A DNA stretch of 64,000 nt from MFD04716-140 sp963703125 (GTDB lineage Bacteria; Bacteroidota; Bacteroidia; Flavobacteriales; Flavobacteriaceae), in NCBI GenBank assembly GCA_963703125.1, contig OY969790.1, forward strand, positions 3,782,001 to 3,846,000, read 5' to 3'. Shown in pieces: positions 1 to 10,316 of the stretch; position 1 is the stretch's first letter; each line of letters starts with the position of its first letter. A program made the translations under genes and the position numbers. Under the pieces are notes generated by a model. The model saw only the letters and a program-made list of their open reading frames with translations, was not told the origin of the DNA and ran no database searches.

Positions 1-1510
1 TATTAAAACGATATTCAGTATTGGCAATGTTCAAATTGGCGATATTCCTATCATTGAATAGATGGTTCCAATTTGCGGTGAACATTCGATTACTGTATTT
101 GTAGATAGAATCAGAGGTAATACTAAAGGCATCTTTGCTATAATATGCGGTGGCTTTTACATCATTGTTCTCATTGACACTAATATTGAACTTGGCAATC
201 AAATCATAAAATGATGCTGTGCTATTGCTTAATCGTTCATCTTTGAGAGAACGTAAAATCCAATCCGAATATGAACTGCGTCCTCCGATCAAAACCGATG
301 ATTTTTCTTTTTCCAATGGAATTTCCAAAACCACATTGTTGGTTACCGGCCCAATGGATGCTTCACCCGCAAATTTTTCGACGTTGCTGTCTTTGGTCCG
401 AATGTCAAAAACCGATGAAAGCCTACCCCCGTATTCTGCAGGGATATTTCCCTTGTAAATTGTTACATCTTTTGTTGCATAAGGATTCAAAGCTTGAAAT
501 ATTCCGAAGAAATGTGAAGGGTTATAGATTACCCCATCATCTAAAAGAATTAAATTCTGATTTGTATTCCCGCCACGGACGTTATAACCTGCTGCTCCTT
601 CTCCGGCAGTCGTAATTCCCGGAAGCGTAGTCGCTATTTTTAGAATATCCCGTTCACCCAGAACCAATGGGATGTTCTTTGATTCTTCAGCATCAATCTG
701 TGTGGAACCCGTAGTTGCTTCTTCTACATTCCTAGCGGCATCTGCCGCAACAACTACTTCATCTAATTGTTCTACACTCTCATTTAAGTTGAAATTAAGC
801 TGGCCATCACTGAATAGAATCACATTTTTTCGTGATTTTTCCATGCCCAAAGAACGGGTCTCAAGTATGTTTAGCCCGGGAGGGAGTTCAATACTATAAA
901 ACCCATTTTGATTCGTAACCGTCCCCGTCTTTCTATTTACCACCAACAGAGACAAATTAGGGATTGCTTCACCTGTTCTCTGATTGTGCATATAGCCCGA
1001 GAGCTTAAATCGATTTTTAGGGTTGGTTTTGTCCTCTTTACCAATTCGTACGGTTTCGATAGCACTCGATTCTTTAGTATCACTTTCATTAAAATAAGTA
1101 GGGTTAACCAAAACGGCATTTAACGGCTGCTCCTTTTCCGCTTCCTCTGCGGACTCCTCAAAAAAACCATCGGGAAGCCTATCGTATATTAGGTTATTGC
1201 GCGTAAGTATAATCATATCAAGGGAATATTGATAGTAGTTCAGAGGTGTATCCTTGAAAATGTCATCAAGAACATCTGCTATGGGCACGTTTGTATAGTC
1301 TCCTGAAACTAGGGTACTACCCAACCAATTTTCAACATAATAAAATTTAGATCCTGAGATTTCTTCTATACTATCTAATACAGATTTGATAGTTGTATTG
1401 TCAAATGACAGGGAAATTTGCTTCGAGGAATCCGTAACACTCCGATTTTGGTTATAAACCGAAAAAGAAATCGTAAAAGTAAGTACAAGGCAAACGTATT
1501 TTTTTTTCAT
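1..1510 (-). CDS. TonB-dependent receptor with STN and carboxypeptidase-regulatory domains (partial, C-terminus off the left edge)
   Basis: The reading frame is open from the ATG at 1508-1510 to the window edge, about 503 codons. A signal peptide (MKKKYVCLVLTFTISFS) is followed by an STN-like domain at roughly residues 25-90. A carboxypeptidase-regulatory-like beta domain follows at about 160-240 (GYMHNQRTGEAIPN...NQNGFYSIELPPG). The plug domain comes next, with YNVRGGNTNQNLILLDDG and a DVTIYKGNIPAEYGGR motif, and then the first barrel strands. The family imports ligands across the outer membrane using TonB energy. STN domains usually signal to a FecR-type anti-sigma factor, but no sigma/FecR pair lies directly upstream here. 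The next upstream gene is the acylase, separated by a terminator, so this receptor probably has its own promoter. The ligand is unknown. Confidence 0.9.
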   Translation of the reverse strand, partial: MKKKYVCLVLTFTISFSVYNQNRSVTDSSKQISLSFDNTTIKSVLDSIEEISGSKFYYVENWLGSTLVSGDYTNVPIADVLDDIFKDTPLNYYQYSLDMIILTRNNLIYDRLPDGFFEESAEEAEKEQPLNAVLVNPTYFNESDTKESSAIETVRIGKEDKTNPKNRFKLSGYMHNQRTGEAIPNLSLLVVNRKTGTVTNQNGFYSIELPPGLNILETRSLGMEKSRKNVILFSDGQLNFNLNESVEQLDEVVVAADAARNVEEATTGSTQIDAEESKNIPLVLGERDILKIATTLPGITTAGEGAAGYNVRGGNTNQNLILLDDGVIYNPSHFFGIFQALNPYATKDVTIYKGNIPAEYGGRLSSVFDIRTKDSNVEKFAGEASIGPVTNNVVLEIPLEKEKSSVLIGGRSSYSDWILRSLKDERLSNSTASFYDLIAKFNISVNENNDVKATAYYSKDAFSITSDSIYKYSNRMFTANWNHLFNDRNIANLNIANTEYRFN

Positions 1511-1577
1511 TTTTAACAGGTGCAATTAAATCACAATTGACCACTGATTAAACCTTTGCGAATATTCAAAAAAATAA

Positions 1578-1611
1578 AGGCCTATATTGCGAAATATCTA
1601 AATATAGACCT
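1578..1611 (-). terminator. Intrinsic terminator after the acylase gene
   Basis: Two 11-nt arms (1578-1588 and 1601-1611) pair with one mismatch. On the minus strand they are followed by a T-rich run covering about 1570-1577. The hairpin lies between the acylase stop codon and the receptor start, so it separates the two transcripts. Confidence 0.6.
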
Positions 1612-1706
1612 ATCATAATTTGGATTGGCTACCTATACAATGTCTGAACTAAATATAATAAATTAAATCAAAAAGATAGGTTTTAAGGCTCGCGAACTAT
1701 TGAAGA

Positions 1707-4112
1707 TTAATTTGAAACATCCGAAGATTTAAAAATAAGAACGGATTTTGAACCGTCCTTAATCTCATCCTTATTCAATAACATTTTACGAAATTCTCCC
1801 TTAAGATACATTTCAGCTTGGTCTTTGTAATGTGGGCTAAACGGATTTCCCGATTGTCCAGTTGGTATAATGCCAGTACTATTTTCAACATCTGAGAAAT
1901 CAATGACCCGTCGTGTTGAAGGCCCTGAACCTACCTTGTAAATTCCGTTATCACCATAACTAAAAGACATATTATTGATGACTTCGCGGGTTCCATTAAC
2001 AGGAAATGGGCCTACATTCAAAAAAGAACGCAAAGCGGCCACGCTGCCTATTGGATGCTCGTGCTCGAGGGTATGGACTCTAGACCACGACCAATCTTTC
2101 ATATCATTTCCGAAATCCAACACCAAGGAAGTGATCGCTTGATCAAAAGATGTGTTAACAATATCTTTCTGTGTCTCAACAACATCCTTTGTATTTGAAT
2201 TATCCCACCAAACTGATTCAGCCTTTCCCGACATTGGCGCAACCAAACGCTTACTGAAGTGAGTAGCCAGGAATTGTGGGAACATGTCCTTTCCTAATTC
2301 ATCCTCGAAGGTGTTCTTTAAAAAAAAGTACTCCCATCTATGAAAAATCGTTCCCTCAACACTTTCAAGAGGATAATCCCCTTTCCAACCTTTGAGTTTA
2401 TCAAGGGCATGAATTTGCAAACTATCTACCTTTTTTACATCCATAATTTTGATGAAATTTGCAATTATTGAAGGATTTACTGAAGACGTGACATCCGTTA
2501 TCATTTTCTCAACCCCTTCACGGTCCCAATTATTCCTTGGTTCCAATAATTGCTCTATTCTTTTGGCCCTGTTTTCAGGCAAATAATATCCCGGATACAG
2601 TATACCAGAAATAGAATCTGGCTGGTTGTTCGCCGAATAGACATAGCCCCAAGGAGGATTAACTGCCTGTGGGTTTTCCGAAAAATCTAAATATTTTATG
2701 GGTTTTTCGGTATTGCTAGTTCCATCGAGTATAAATTTGGTGCTCACACTGTCTGGCATTTTATAAAGCTTGGCGGTTGCGAACCACGCAACATTACCTT
2801 TGGAATCCCCATACATTACATTTAAGCCCGGCGCATGTATTTTTGGAAGTGCACTCTTAAATTCCTCCAAATTAGTTGCATGGGCAATCCCGAAAAGAGC
2901 GTCCATGACCCTGTTATCCAATTGTGTGTAAATCCATGACATGCTAATGGGGCGTTCCCCTGTTATTTGGTCTGCTATTCCGTTTAGAACCGGACCATTC
3001 CTGGTTCTATTAAAAGTGAAAACAGAATCTTTGTTATCCTTCACTTTTATAGTCTTTGATACCTTCCCATAGGCTTCCCATCCATTCTCCGTTTTGTATT
3101 CTGAAATGTTGGAAGGATTTGTTTGCTCATAATAAAAGTCTATATCATCATTTTCGAACATGGTCAATCCATAAGCTACATCATAATTATGCCCTAAAAG
3201 CGGAAAGGGTATACCCGCCAAATGATAACCGTATTTCTCATATGAAGGGGTATTTATATGCGCTTCATACCAAACAGAAGGTTGTGCAAAACCTATGTGG
3301 GGGTCATTGGCAAACAATACTTTTCCATTTTTGGTCTTTTCGGGGGCAATTACCCAACTGTTGCTACCTTCAAATAAGGGTAATGACAAACCTTTTAAGG
3401 CATTGGTCACTGCTGAGGTAAGATTGTTCAGGATTGAATCGGACCAGGCACGGTTGTAATTTTTTATCCAATCTGTGTCGGGATTTGACCCAATTTCTAA
3501 ATCCTTTAAGTATGCTGCTCCTAGTTTGTCCTTTATATTGGTCAATAAAGGATCTGTTTTATGCGCCATGGCGAAACTAAAAGCCATATAACCTATTGAA
3601 TTATAGACATCCACTAGTGAAAAAGGTTTCTTTTCTGCACCCGTCAACATAAACTCTATTGGGGTCTGGCCTTCCTCTATAAACTGATTGATACCGTCCA
3701 AATAGGCTTGTGAGAGTATGACCATAGGACTGTTGGTATCTAGTCCAGAAACCGTTTTTGCCGAGGCATCATCAATGCCCAAAGACAAAAAGAACTTATC
3801 GGTGCTAATTAAATCCTTTCCGAACAACTCTGAGAGACCGCCCCGGGCAACCCTTCGCAATAGTTCCATTTGCCATAAACGATCCTGGGCATGCACATAG
3901 CCCAATACCCTGAAGGCGTCCTTTTCATTCAAGGCGTAAATGTGAGGGATGCCATATGCATCGTAATACACTTTGGTTTCATGGAAAAGAGAGGACAATT
4001 TAACATCTCCTTCATAATCCGGCTGCATTGAATTCCAAAAAATACCGGCGGTCAAAACAGAAATTCCCAAAACAGCCAAAAGCCCCCAACCTATTTTTCT
4101 CAACAATTGCAT
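1707..4112 (-). CDS. Penicillin acylase family protein (Ntn hydrolase)
   Basis: About 800 residues with an N-terminal membrane anchor or uncleaved signal (LLAVLGISVLTAGIFW). The alpha region contains GIPHIYALNEKDAFRVLGYVHAQDRLWQME, typical of the family. The autoprocessing site is GSNSWVIAPEKT near residue 250: the Ser after Gly would become the N-terminal nucleophile of the beta subunit. NDPHIG and the later GPVLN motif agree with the fold. Members cleave amide bonds (beta-lactam side chains, N-acyl homoserine lactones or other N-acyl compounds), and the substrate here cannot be read from sequence. A GTG two codons upstream (4116-4118) also fits the frame, but ATG at 4110-4112 is preferred. 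It is separated from dsbD by 133 nt and may be transcribed alone. Confidence 0.9.
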   Translation of the reverse strand: MQLLRKIGWGLLAVLGISVLTAGIFWNSMQPDYEGDVKLSSLFHETKVYYDAYGIPHIYALNEKDAFRVLGYVHAQDRLWQMELLRRVARGGLSELFGKDLISTDKFFLSLGIDDASAKTVSGLDTNSPMVILSQAYLDGINQFIEEGQTPIEFMLTGAEKKPFSLVDVYNSIGYMAFSFAMAHKTDPLLTNIKDKLGAAYLKDLEIGSNPDTDWIKNYNRAWSDSILNNLTSAVTNALKGLSLPLFEGSNSWVIAPEKTKNGKVLFANDPHIGFAQPSVWYEAHINTPSYEKYGYHLAGIPFPLLGHNYDVAYGLTMFENDDIDFYYEQTNPSNISEYKTENGWEAYGKVSKTIKVKDNKDSVFTFNRTRNGPVLNGIADQITGERPISMSWIYTQLDNRVMDALFGIAHATNLEEFKSALPKIHAPGLNVMYGDSKGNVAWFATAKLYKMPDSVSTKFILDGTSNTEKPIKYLDFSENPQAVNPPWGYVYSANNQPDSISGILYPGYYLPENRAKRIEQLLEPRNNWDREGVEKMITDVTSSVNPSIIANFIKIMDVKKVDSLQIHALDKLKGWKGDYPLESVEGTIFHRWEYFFLKNTFEDELGKDMFPQFLATHFSKRLVAPMSGKAESVWWDNSNTKDVVETQKDIVNTSFDQAITSLVLDFGNDMKDWSWSRVHTLEHEHPIGSVAALRSFLNVGPFPVNGTREVINNMSFSYGDNGIYKVGSGPSTRRVIDFSDVENSTGIIPTGQSGNPFSPHYKDQAEMYLKGEFRKMLLNKDEIKDGSKSVLIFKSSDVSN

Positions 4113-4245
4113 TTGCACAAGTTTATCTCGAAAATTAGGATTATTTCAAGCTAAATCAAAGCCCCATTCTTAAATTAATTCTGAAAAAAAAGGAAAGTTT
4201 AAGATTTTAATTGGCTTTGTATTTCCATTCGCTCAGGTCACTAAA

Positions 4246-6228
4246 TTATTCTGAGGGTGCATTTTTAAATCGAGAAAGCCCATTCCTTAGCCATTTTTGG
4301 TAGACATTACTTTCTGCACGTTGTATAGACGCATTCAAAACCGCTAGATCTGGGGAAAGTAAAACATAAAATGGCTGGGAGGCCGAACTGAAGTTCAATG
4401 ATTGAAAAGTTCCCCACTTCTCTCCTACCGTCTCAATGGTTTTCACACGGCCTGTATTAAATTTAAAATCAAACTGCTCTTCTTCTGGGAGTTCCTTTCG
4501 GTCATCTATATACAGGGAAATCAAGACGAAATCGTTTTTGAGCATCGAATAAATTTCGGGTTCGCTCCAAACGTTCTCTTCCATTTTACGACAATTTACA
4601 CAGGCCCATCCGGTAAAGTCCAGTAGTATAGGTTTATTGACCGCTTTAGCATATGCAACCCCCTCGTCAAAATCCTTGAAACAATTTAGACCTAGTGGGC
4701 AGTCGCTCTCGGTTTCCGATACACTATAAAAGTCCGGGGGCGGAAAGCCACTCAACATTTTAAGGTTTGTAAAATTGAAGAGGCCCATTATCAAATAAAT
4801 GGAAAAAATGGCACTAAGCAGCCCCACTCCTGTTCTGGTTACTGATATTTTTTGCTTTGGCCCATCATGCGGAAATCTGAAAACCCCGAAAAGATATAGG
4901 GCCAATAAAGCGGATAATAATATCCAAATACCTAAAAATATTTCTCGTTTCAATACCCCCCAGTTACCGACCAAATCGGCATTGGACAAAAATTTGAGTG
5001 CCAAACCGAGTTCCAAAAACCCTAGTACCACTTTCACCGTTGTCATCCAACCTCCCGATTTTGGCAGTGAATTCAACCAAGCTGGGAAAAGGGCAAAAAG
5101 AGCAAACGGTAATGCCAATGCCACACCGAAGCCAGTCATACCTGCCGAAAGATTCGTTGCAACATCCCCTTCCGCCAAAGTAGTACTCCCTAAAAGTCCT
5201 CCTAATATGGGTCCTGTACATGAAAAGGAAACGATCGCCAGCGTAAGGGCCATAAAAAAGATACCCATTGCACCACCGACACTCGAAGAAGCTGAATCCA
5301 TTTTATTGGCCCATGAACTGGGTAGGGTAAGCTCGTAATAGCCAAAGAAGGAAAAAGCGAAAAAGACAAATATCACAAAGAAGGCAATATTAAGCCATAC
5401 GTTCGTTGCAATGGTATTCAATATTTGAGAGTCCACAGAATCAAATAAATGAAATGGCAAGCTTAATAAAAAGTAAATAAGCACAATGAAAAAGCCGTAA
5501 AGAATTGCATTAGCTATGCCCTTGGATTTGCGCCCGGAATGTTTTGTAAAAAAAGAAACCGTTAAAGGAATCATGGGAAAGACACATGGGGTAAGTAGCG
5601 CAATTAATCCGCCTAAAAATCCCAGACCAAAGATGGTCCATAAACCCGATTTGGATCCAATTGCCTCCCCAATGGGATCGGCAAGTAGTTCTTTGTTCTT
5701 TAGATCAAGTTTTAAAGCCGCCCCCAATAGTAAACTTCTTTCATCCACGGACTTTTCCTCTTTTATGACCTCACTCCCATCCAAGGAAAAAATAAAATCC
5801 ATATCGACGGGAATACAGACTTCCTTGCAGACCTGATACCATAGATTTATATCTATTTGCTTTACATTGGATTTTAGAAGTTTGATTTTCTGAATAAAAA
5901 CAACATTCTCTTTAAAGAAGGTTTCATCCACGTCAAATACGTCAGTATACTCCGTTATTGTTTCGCTCTCCGTGGTCTCCCCTACCAATTCATAATCAAT
6001 ACCGGCTTTTTTATATGTAAATTCACTAGGCAAGGAACCACCTTCAGCCGTGTGCTGGGAATATACATGCCAACCTTCGTGTATGGTCCCCTTAAGTACA
6101 AGTTCATATTCAGTATCGCTAAGTTTATTGGTTTCTGTAGACCACAAAACGGGATTCGCATCATCCTGCGAAAAAATCCGGATAATACCTCCAATTACAA
6201 ATAGGGCAAGAAATAGTAAGTTTTTCAT
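4246..6228 (-). CDS. dsbD: Thiol:disulfide interchange protein DsbD
   Basis: 660 residues. DsbD carries electrons from cytoplasmic thioredoxin across the inner membrane to periplasmic thiol partners. After a signal peptide, an N-terminal periplasmic domain holds the pair C134/C138 (CKEVC). The membrane domain starts near residue 200, with one redox Cys in LLTPCVFPMIPLTV (C215) and the other in VSFSCTGPILGG. The C-terminal thioredoxin-like domain carries CVNC at 543-546 (GWACVNCRKME). All three redox pairs are therefore present. The ATG overlaps the tilS stop by one base (TAATG), which indicates translational coupling in the pabB-hydrolase-tilS-dsbD operon. Confidence 0.95.
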   Translation of the reverse strand: MKNLLFLALFVIGGIIRIFSQDDANPVLWSTETNKLSDTEYELVLKGTIHEGWHVYSQHTAEGGSLPSEFTYKKAGIDYELVGETTESETITEYTDVFDVDETFFKENVVFIQKIKLLKSNVKQIDINLWYQVCKEVCIPVDMDFIFSLDGSEVIKEEKSVDERSLLLGAALKLDLKNKELLADPIGEAIGSKSGLWTIFGLGFLGGLIALLTPCVFPMIPLTVSFFTKHSGRKSKGIANAILYGFFIVLIYFLLSLPFHLFDSVDSQILNTIATNVWLNIAFFVIFVFFAFSFFGYYELTLPSSWANKMDSASSSVGGAMGIFFMALTLAIVSFSCTGPILGGLLGSTTLAEGDVATNLSAGMTGFGVALALPFALFALFPAWLNSLPKSGGWMTTVKVVLGFLELGLALKFLSNADLVGNWGVLKREIFLGIWILLSALLALYLFGVFRFPHDGPKQKISVTRTGVGLLSAIFSIYLIMGLFNFTNLKMLSGFPPPDFYSVSETESDCPLGLNCFKDFDEGVAYAKAVNKPILLDFTGWACVNCRKMEENVWSEPEIYSMLKNDFVLISLYIDDRKELPEEEQFDFKFNTGRVKTIETVGEKWGTFQSLNFSSASQPFYVLLSPDLAVLNASIQRAESNVYQKWLRNGLSRFKNAPSE

Positions 6229-7532
6229 TAAAGGTTTTTGATTTGTATAATTGTTCTAGTGGTATCCCTAATTTTAAAGCGTTCGTCCATCCTTCTTCCA
6301 ACGACCCAAACAATTTGGTCATCAGAACATACTAACCACTGCTTTTCCTTTGAAATCATATCTACCTTCTCATCCTTGAAATACTTGGAAAGCTTTTTCT
6401 TGCCAATCATCCCCAACGGATAAAAATAGTCGCCTTTTCTCCATTTCCTTAATGTCAGCGGATACTTTAACGTTTCTTTGTCTACGTATAGTACATTTTC
6501 GCCACGCTCTTTCATGGTATCAACTTTTTTTATATGAAGTTTTATGGGGGTATGTACCAGCTCGTCATCTTCATGGATAAGATGAACTTCATTGTTATTG
6601 TCCACAATTTCGGTCAATAATAGGTATTCCCTATCTTTAACCAACCGATGCGAATGGGACAATAATTGTTTGCCACTTGAAGCCGTTAAAAGTTGTTCAA
6701 GAGTATTCCATTCGGCAAAGCCAAACTCCTTGAAAAGATGGTACAAATAAGCCTTAATTGGTATCAAACTTTTTAACGACCCGATCTTTATCCGAGTATG
6801 GTTGTCCTTTCTCTCAAAGATTTCTTGACGGATTTTATCAATATGATTTTCAGCAAGTTGCGCTATTTCATTCAAATGTTCCTGAGTCTTTTTAAAATTA
6901 TCTAGAAAGGTCGGGTGTAATTCCTTAAGAATGGGAACTATGTTATGGCGAATTTTATTTCGTAAATATTTAGTCTCCGAATTTGTACTTTCCTCACGCC
7001 ATTCCAATCCTTCAGCTTTGGCATACCCCAATATATCCTCTCTTGAAAATTCCAATAATGGCCTGGATATAGAATGGGTACGGAATGGGATGCCAAGGAG
7101 TCCGTCGATTCCGGTTCCCCTTGAAAGATTTATAATATATGTTTCCAAATTGTCATCCGCGTGATGGGCGGTCACCAAGGGCCCCAAAGCGTTTTGTTTC
7201 ATTATTTCGGCAAACCAATAGTATCTTAATTCACGTGCGGCCATTTGAAGCGAAACTTTATTTTTATTCATATAACCAATTGTATCAAAATGAGTTACAT
7301 GAATATTCTTTTTTAGTTTATTGGCCAAACCTCTCACAAAATGCTCGTCCTCATCACTTTCTGCTCCTCTTAGTTTAAAATTGCAATGGGCGATTTGGAA
7401 ATCAAGACCAATACGGTGGCATAAATACGCCAGTACGGTACTATCGAGACCCGCACTGCATGCAATCAAAAAAGGGTGTTCCCCTAAATGGGGAAATTGA
7501 TTTTTAATATGTTTTTTGAATTCTTCGAGCAC
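6228..7532 (-). CDS. tilS: tRNA(Ile)-lysidine synthetase
   Basis: 434 residues. TilS attaches lysine to C34 of the AUA-reading tRNA-Ile, an essential modification. The PP-loop ATPase motif SAGLDS lies at residues 26-31. AHCNFKLRGAESDEDEHFV and TAHHADDNLETYIINLSRGTG are family signatures, and the C-terminal substrate-binding domain contains RKWRKGDYFYPLGM. The start is GTG at 7530-7532; there is no nearer ATG before the conserved region. It sits 13 nt downstream of the hydrolase gene. Confidence 0.95.
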   Translation of the reverse strand: MLEEFKKHIKNQFPHLGEHPFLIACSAGLDSTVLAYLCHRIGLDFQIAHCNFKLRGAESDEDEHFVRGLANKLKKNIHVTHFDTIGYMNKNKVSLQMAARELRYYWFAEIMKQNALGPLVTAHHADDNLETYIINLSRGTGIDGLLGIPFRTHSISRPLLEFSREDILGYAKAEGLEWREESTNSETKYLRNKIRHNIVPILKELHPTFLDNFKKTQEHLNEIAQLAENHIDKIRQEIFERKDNHTRIKIGSLKSLIPIKAYLYHLFKEFGFAEWNTLEQLLTASSGKQLLSHSHRLVKDREYLLLTEIVDNNNEVHLIHEDDELVHTPIKLHIKKVDTMKERGENVLYVDKETLKYPLTLRKWRKGDYFYPLGMIGKKKLSKYFKDEKVDMISKEKQWLVCSDDQIVWVVGRRMDERFKIRDTTRTIIQIKNL

Positions 7533-7545
7533 TTCACAAAAGTAC

Positions 7546-8370
7546 TTAAAGTTGTTGCCCTAACCAATTACTGATTTTTGCCAACATTTGACTTTTACAA
7601 AGATCGTGGTGCAACTCATGATAACCACCATCAAACAACTCCAATTCAGTCTTTTTTGAATTTTGGTGAAGTTCCTGAGTACCGCAAAAATCTATTATGG
7701 GGTCGCCCGTTCCATGTAGTAACAATGTATTCACCTTTAGTTTTGAACCATTTGAAATGGCCCACTCCCCTGCCCTTATAACAGGAAATGAAAACATGGG
7801 ACTTACTTTGTCATGTATTAAAGGGTCATTTTTATATTTCTCTATTTCCTCAGGAATCCTGGAAATACCCTGGGGATCGAGGCCCGATGGCATTGTTATC
7901 GAAGGCCAAAGTCTTAACAGAGCTCTCCCGACTATCATTTTCCATTTGGGCGGTGTGAAAGCCAAACGCAAATACGGACTGGTGGCTATCATTGCGAAAA
8001 TCGATGTATCCCTTCTTAGGGAATAATTGAGGACCAAATTTCCACCCATGCTATGTCCGTATAAAATTAACGGCAAGTGCGGATTTAGATTCTTAGCTTT
8101 TTGAATCACATGATCTAGTATATCGAGTAGACTTTCATAACTGGAACAATGCCCTCTTTTTCCGCTAGATTTGCCATGACCTATATTGTCATATAATACG
8201 ACGGCCAATCCAATATCCAATAATTCAGGAACTACGCTGTCAAAATATCTACCTGAATGCTCACCAAAACCATGAACAAGAACAAGAACACCTTTTGCAT
8301 TGTTTGGGGTCGTATGCCAACCCAATATTCTTGCGTTGACTATTTCCAATTCAAATTCTTTAAGGTGCAT
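7546..8370 (-). CDS. Alpha/beta hydrolase, monoacylglycerol lipase/lysophospholipase type
   Basis: About 274 residues with the Hydrolase_4 fold. The oxyanion segment is LVHGFGEHSGRY, and YDNIGHGKSSGKRG is typical of monoglyceride lipases. The nucleophile elbow is GHSMGG, with Ser near residue 108. The acid is probably in LLHGTGDPIID and the His in FDGGYHELHHD. No signal peptide is visible, so it is probably cytoplasmic. A GTG directly upstream (8371-8373) also fits; ATG 8368-8370 is preferred. Only 10 nt separate it from pabB. The natural ester is unknown. Confidence 0.85.
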   Translation of the reverse strand: MHLKEFELEIVNARILGWHTTPNNAKGVLVLVHGFGEHSGRYFDSVVPELLDIGLAVVLYDNIGHGKSSGKRGHCSSYESLLDILDHVIQKAKNLNPHLPLILYGHSMGGNLVLNYSLRRDTSIFAMIATSPYLRLAFTPPKWKMIVGRALLRLWPSITMPSGLDPQGISRIPEEIEKYKNDPLIHDKVSPMFSFPVIRAGEWAISNGSKLKVNTLLLHGTGDPIIDFCGTQELHQNSKKTELELFDGGYHELHHDLCKSQMLAKISNWLGQQL

Positions 8371-8380
8371 CACTTGAAGT

Positions 8381-9706
8381 TTACTGTTTAATCTTGTCGT
8401 CTTCTCTTCCCAAATTTTCCAATACTTCCCGCATGGCCTTAGCTTTTAAAAGACACTCCTCATATTCCATTTGCGGATCTGAATTTGAGGTGATTGCTCC
8501 TCCAACTGAAAAAGAAACGTAGTTTTCGGATGAGTTGTACAAGATACTTCGAATGACTACATTAAAATCAAAATCACCTTCCGGTGCAAAATAACCTATA
8601 GCGCCACTGTAAAGCCCTCTTTTGAATGACTCCAATTCTTCAATTATTTTCATGGCAGATACCTTCGGGGCCCCCGTCATACTGCCCATCGGAAAGCTCT
8701 CACGAATAATTTCAACAGGATTTTTGTTTTCTTCAACAATGGCCGTAACCGTTGATATCATCTGGTGCACCTGTTTAAACGAATATACTTTACATAATTC
8801 CTCAACTGTAACGGTGCCCTTTAAAGCACTTTTTGAGAGGTCGTTCCGAACTAGATCCACAATCATTATATTCTCGGAACGTTCTTTTGGATTATTGACC
8901 AGCATTAATTTTAAATCTTTGTCCTCACTCGCGATTGCCGATCGCTTTGCAGTTCCCTTGATTGGTTGCGAAATAATTTTACTCCCAATTTTCTTTAGAT
9001 AGCGCTCGGGGGAAGCGGACAACATATACGTATCATTCAATTTTAAAAAAGCCGCAAAAGGTGCTTTTGAAATGGTATTTAGCTTTTGATACGTTCGTAA
9101 AACATCAATTTTAGTGTTTTCGGCATAAAATTCTTGACAATAATTGGCTTCATAAACATCCCCGCGATGAATATGTTCAAGCAATTCATTTATACGTTTA
9201 AAATACGTGTCCTTAAAAATTCGCATTTTAATTTTTATGGGGTCGTATGTGGTACTTCCTGAGTGCAAGTTCTCCCCGTTCATGATCATGTTGGAATCAT
9301 CGTCTATTTCATCAGATATAAGGTTTAAGTAGATGAATTCTACTTTATCCCCAATTATTCGAATAATTTTTTTAGGTTGAAAAAAAAACAAATCGGGAAA
9401 ATAAAGATGGTCACCATTGTTTGAAGAAAGGTCCTCAACATCATTTTTTAAATCGTAGGTAAGATACCCCAGGATCCAATCGTTGGTCGATTTTTGATAT
9501 TCCTTTAATTTATCAAAAGCGTTATGCCAATCGGTACTTATTGATGTAAAGGCATCTACAGCCAGTAAACTGTCAAAAGAAGTGTAGGGGTTTTTGTGAA
9601 AATTGCTATCTAACCATACAACTTCCTCAAATTGTTGGGCCCAAGACAAAAGATTATGCTTGAAGTTTTGGATATTGGAAATTTTAAAAGAACTGATTTT
9701 TCGCAA
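8381..9706 (-). CDS. pabB: Aminodeoxychorismate synthase component I
   Basis: 441 residues of the chorismate-binding family. SQPIKGTAKRS at about 247-256 contains the Lys (K250) that distinguishes PabB from anthranilate synthase, which has Ala there. Other family motifs are ERSENIMIVDLVRNDLS, FPMGSMTGAPKVSAMKIIEELE and GAIGYFAPEGDFDFNVVIRS. The product would feed p-aminobenzoate and folate synthesis together with a PabA subunit that is not in this window. The only plausible start is TTG at 9704-9706: an in-frame stop lies just upstream and no ATG precedes the conserved part. It begins 9 nt after the reductase gene. Confidence 0.88.
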   Translation of the reverse strand: MRKISSFKISNIQNFKHNLLSWAQQFEEVVWLDSNFHKNPYTSFDSLLAVDAFTSISTDWHNAFDKLKEYQKSTNDWILGYLTYDLKNDVEDLSSNNGDHLYFPDLFFFQPKKIIRIIGDKVEFIYLNLISDEIDDDSNMIMNGENLHSGSTTYDPIKIKMRIFKDTYFKRINELLEHIHRGDVYEANYCQEFYAENTKIDVLRTYQKLNTISKAPFAAFLKLNDTYMLSASPERYLKKIGSKIISQPIKGTAKRSAIASEDKDLKLMLVNNPKERSENIMIVDLVRNDLSKSALKGTVTVEELCKVYSFKQVHQMISTVTAIVEENKNPVEIIRESFPMGSMTGAPKVSAMKIIEELESFKRGLYSGAIGYFAPEGDFDFNVVIRSILYNSSENYVSFSVGGAITSNSDPQMEYEECLLKAKAMREVLENLGREDDKIKQ

Positions 9707-9715
9707 GGCCCTAAT

Positions 9716-10249
9716 TTAAAGTGCTTTTAAGAAATCTTTAAGGGCTCTTTTATGTTCTTTGGCAAGATCTTCGTCAATAATACCGCTTTCTACAGAAAAA
9801 TTCTCATGAAACTGTGGTAGTGAAAAAGTAATGATTGTTTGTGCCCCAAATCTTGGCAGCATATTCTTGACTACCTCCAATGAGCCCACACCTCCCCTTC
9901 TTCCTCCGGAGGTGGACATTAACAGTATTTTTTTTCCTTCCAGGAATTTGCGCTCCAAACGAGATAGCCAGTCTATAAGATTTTTGAAATAGGCAGAGGG
10001 GTTGCTATTGTGCTCGTTTACTGAAATAATGAGCCCGTCTGAATTCATGATAACATTTTTCAATTCCACCAATGAGTTTGAGAACCCATTTTCCTTTTCA
10101 TGATCTGCACTGTATATCGGAAAAGGATAATTGGCCATATTCATTACGCCAATTTGGTGTCCTTTCACAAGCGACACCGTGTAATTGACCAATTTAAAAT
10201 TTATTGAAGTAGAGGAATTACTTCCCGCAAATGCTAAAAGTGAGGACAT
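9716..10249 (-). CDS. NADPH-dependent FMN reductase family protein
   Basis: 177 residues with a flavodoxin-like fold. LLAFAGSNSSTSINFKLV is the phosphate-binding loop for FMN. SDGLIISVNEHNSNPSAYFKNLIDWLSR and LLMSTSGGRRGG are the usual isoalloxazine-side motifs. Members reduce FMN, quinones or azo compounds with NAD(P)H, and the in vivo substrate is not evident. It is the first gene of the minus-strand operon that runs to dsbD. Confidence 0.85.
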   Translation of the reverse strand: MSSLLAFAGSNSSTSINFKLVNYTVSLVKGHQIGVMNMANYPFPIYSADHEKENGFSNSLVELKNVIMNSDGLIISVNEHNSNPSAYFKNLIDWLSRLERKFLEGKKILLMSTSGGRRGGVGSLEVVKNMLPRFGAQTIITFSLPQFHENFSVESGIIDEDLAKEHKRALKDFLKAL

Positions 10250-10316
10250 AAATGCGTATAAATGGTTAAGTAGGACGAAAATTACACAAATACAACCAAT
10301 TTGAACTTATTTTATA

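Noticed and set aside
4799..5338. 179-codon frame antisense to dsbD
   Set aside because: It is opposite a fully conserved membrane domain and is explained as a shadow of dsbD codon bias.
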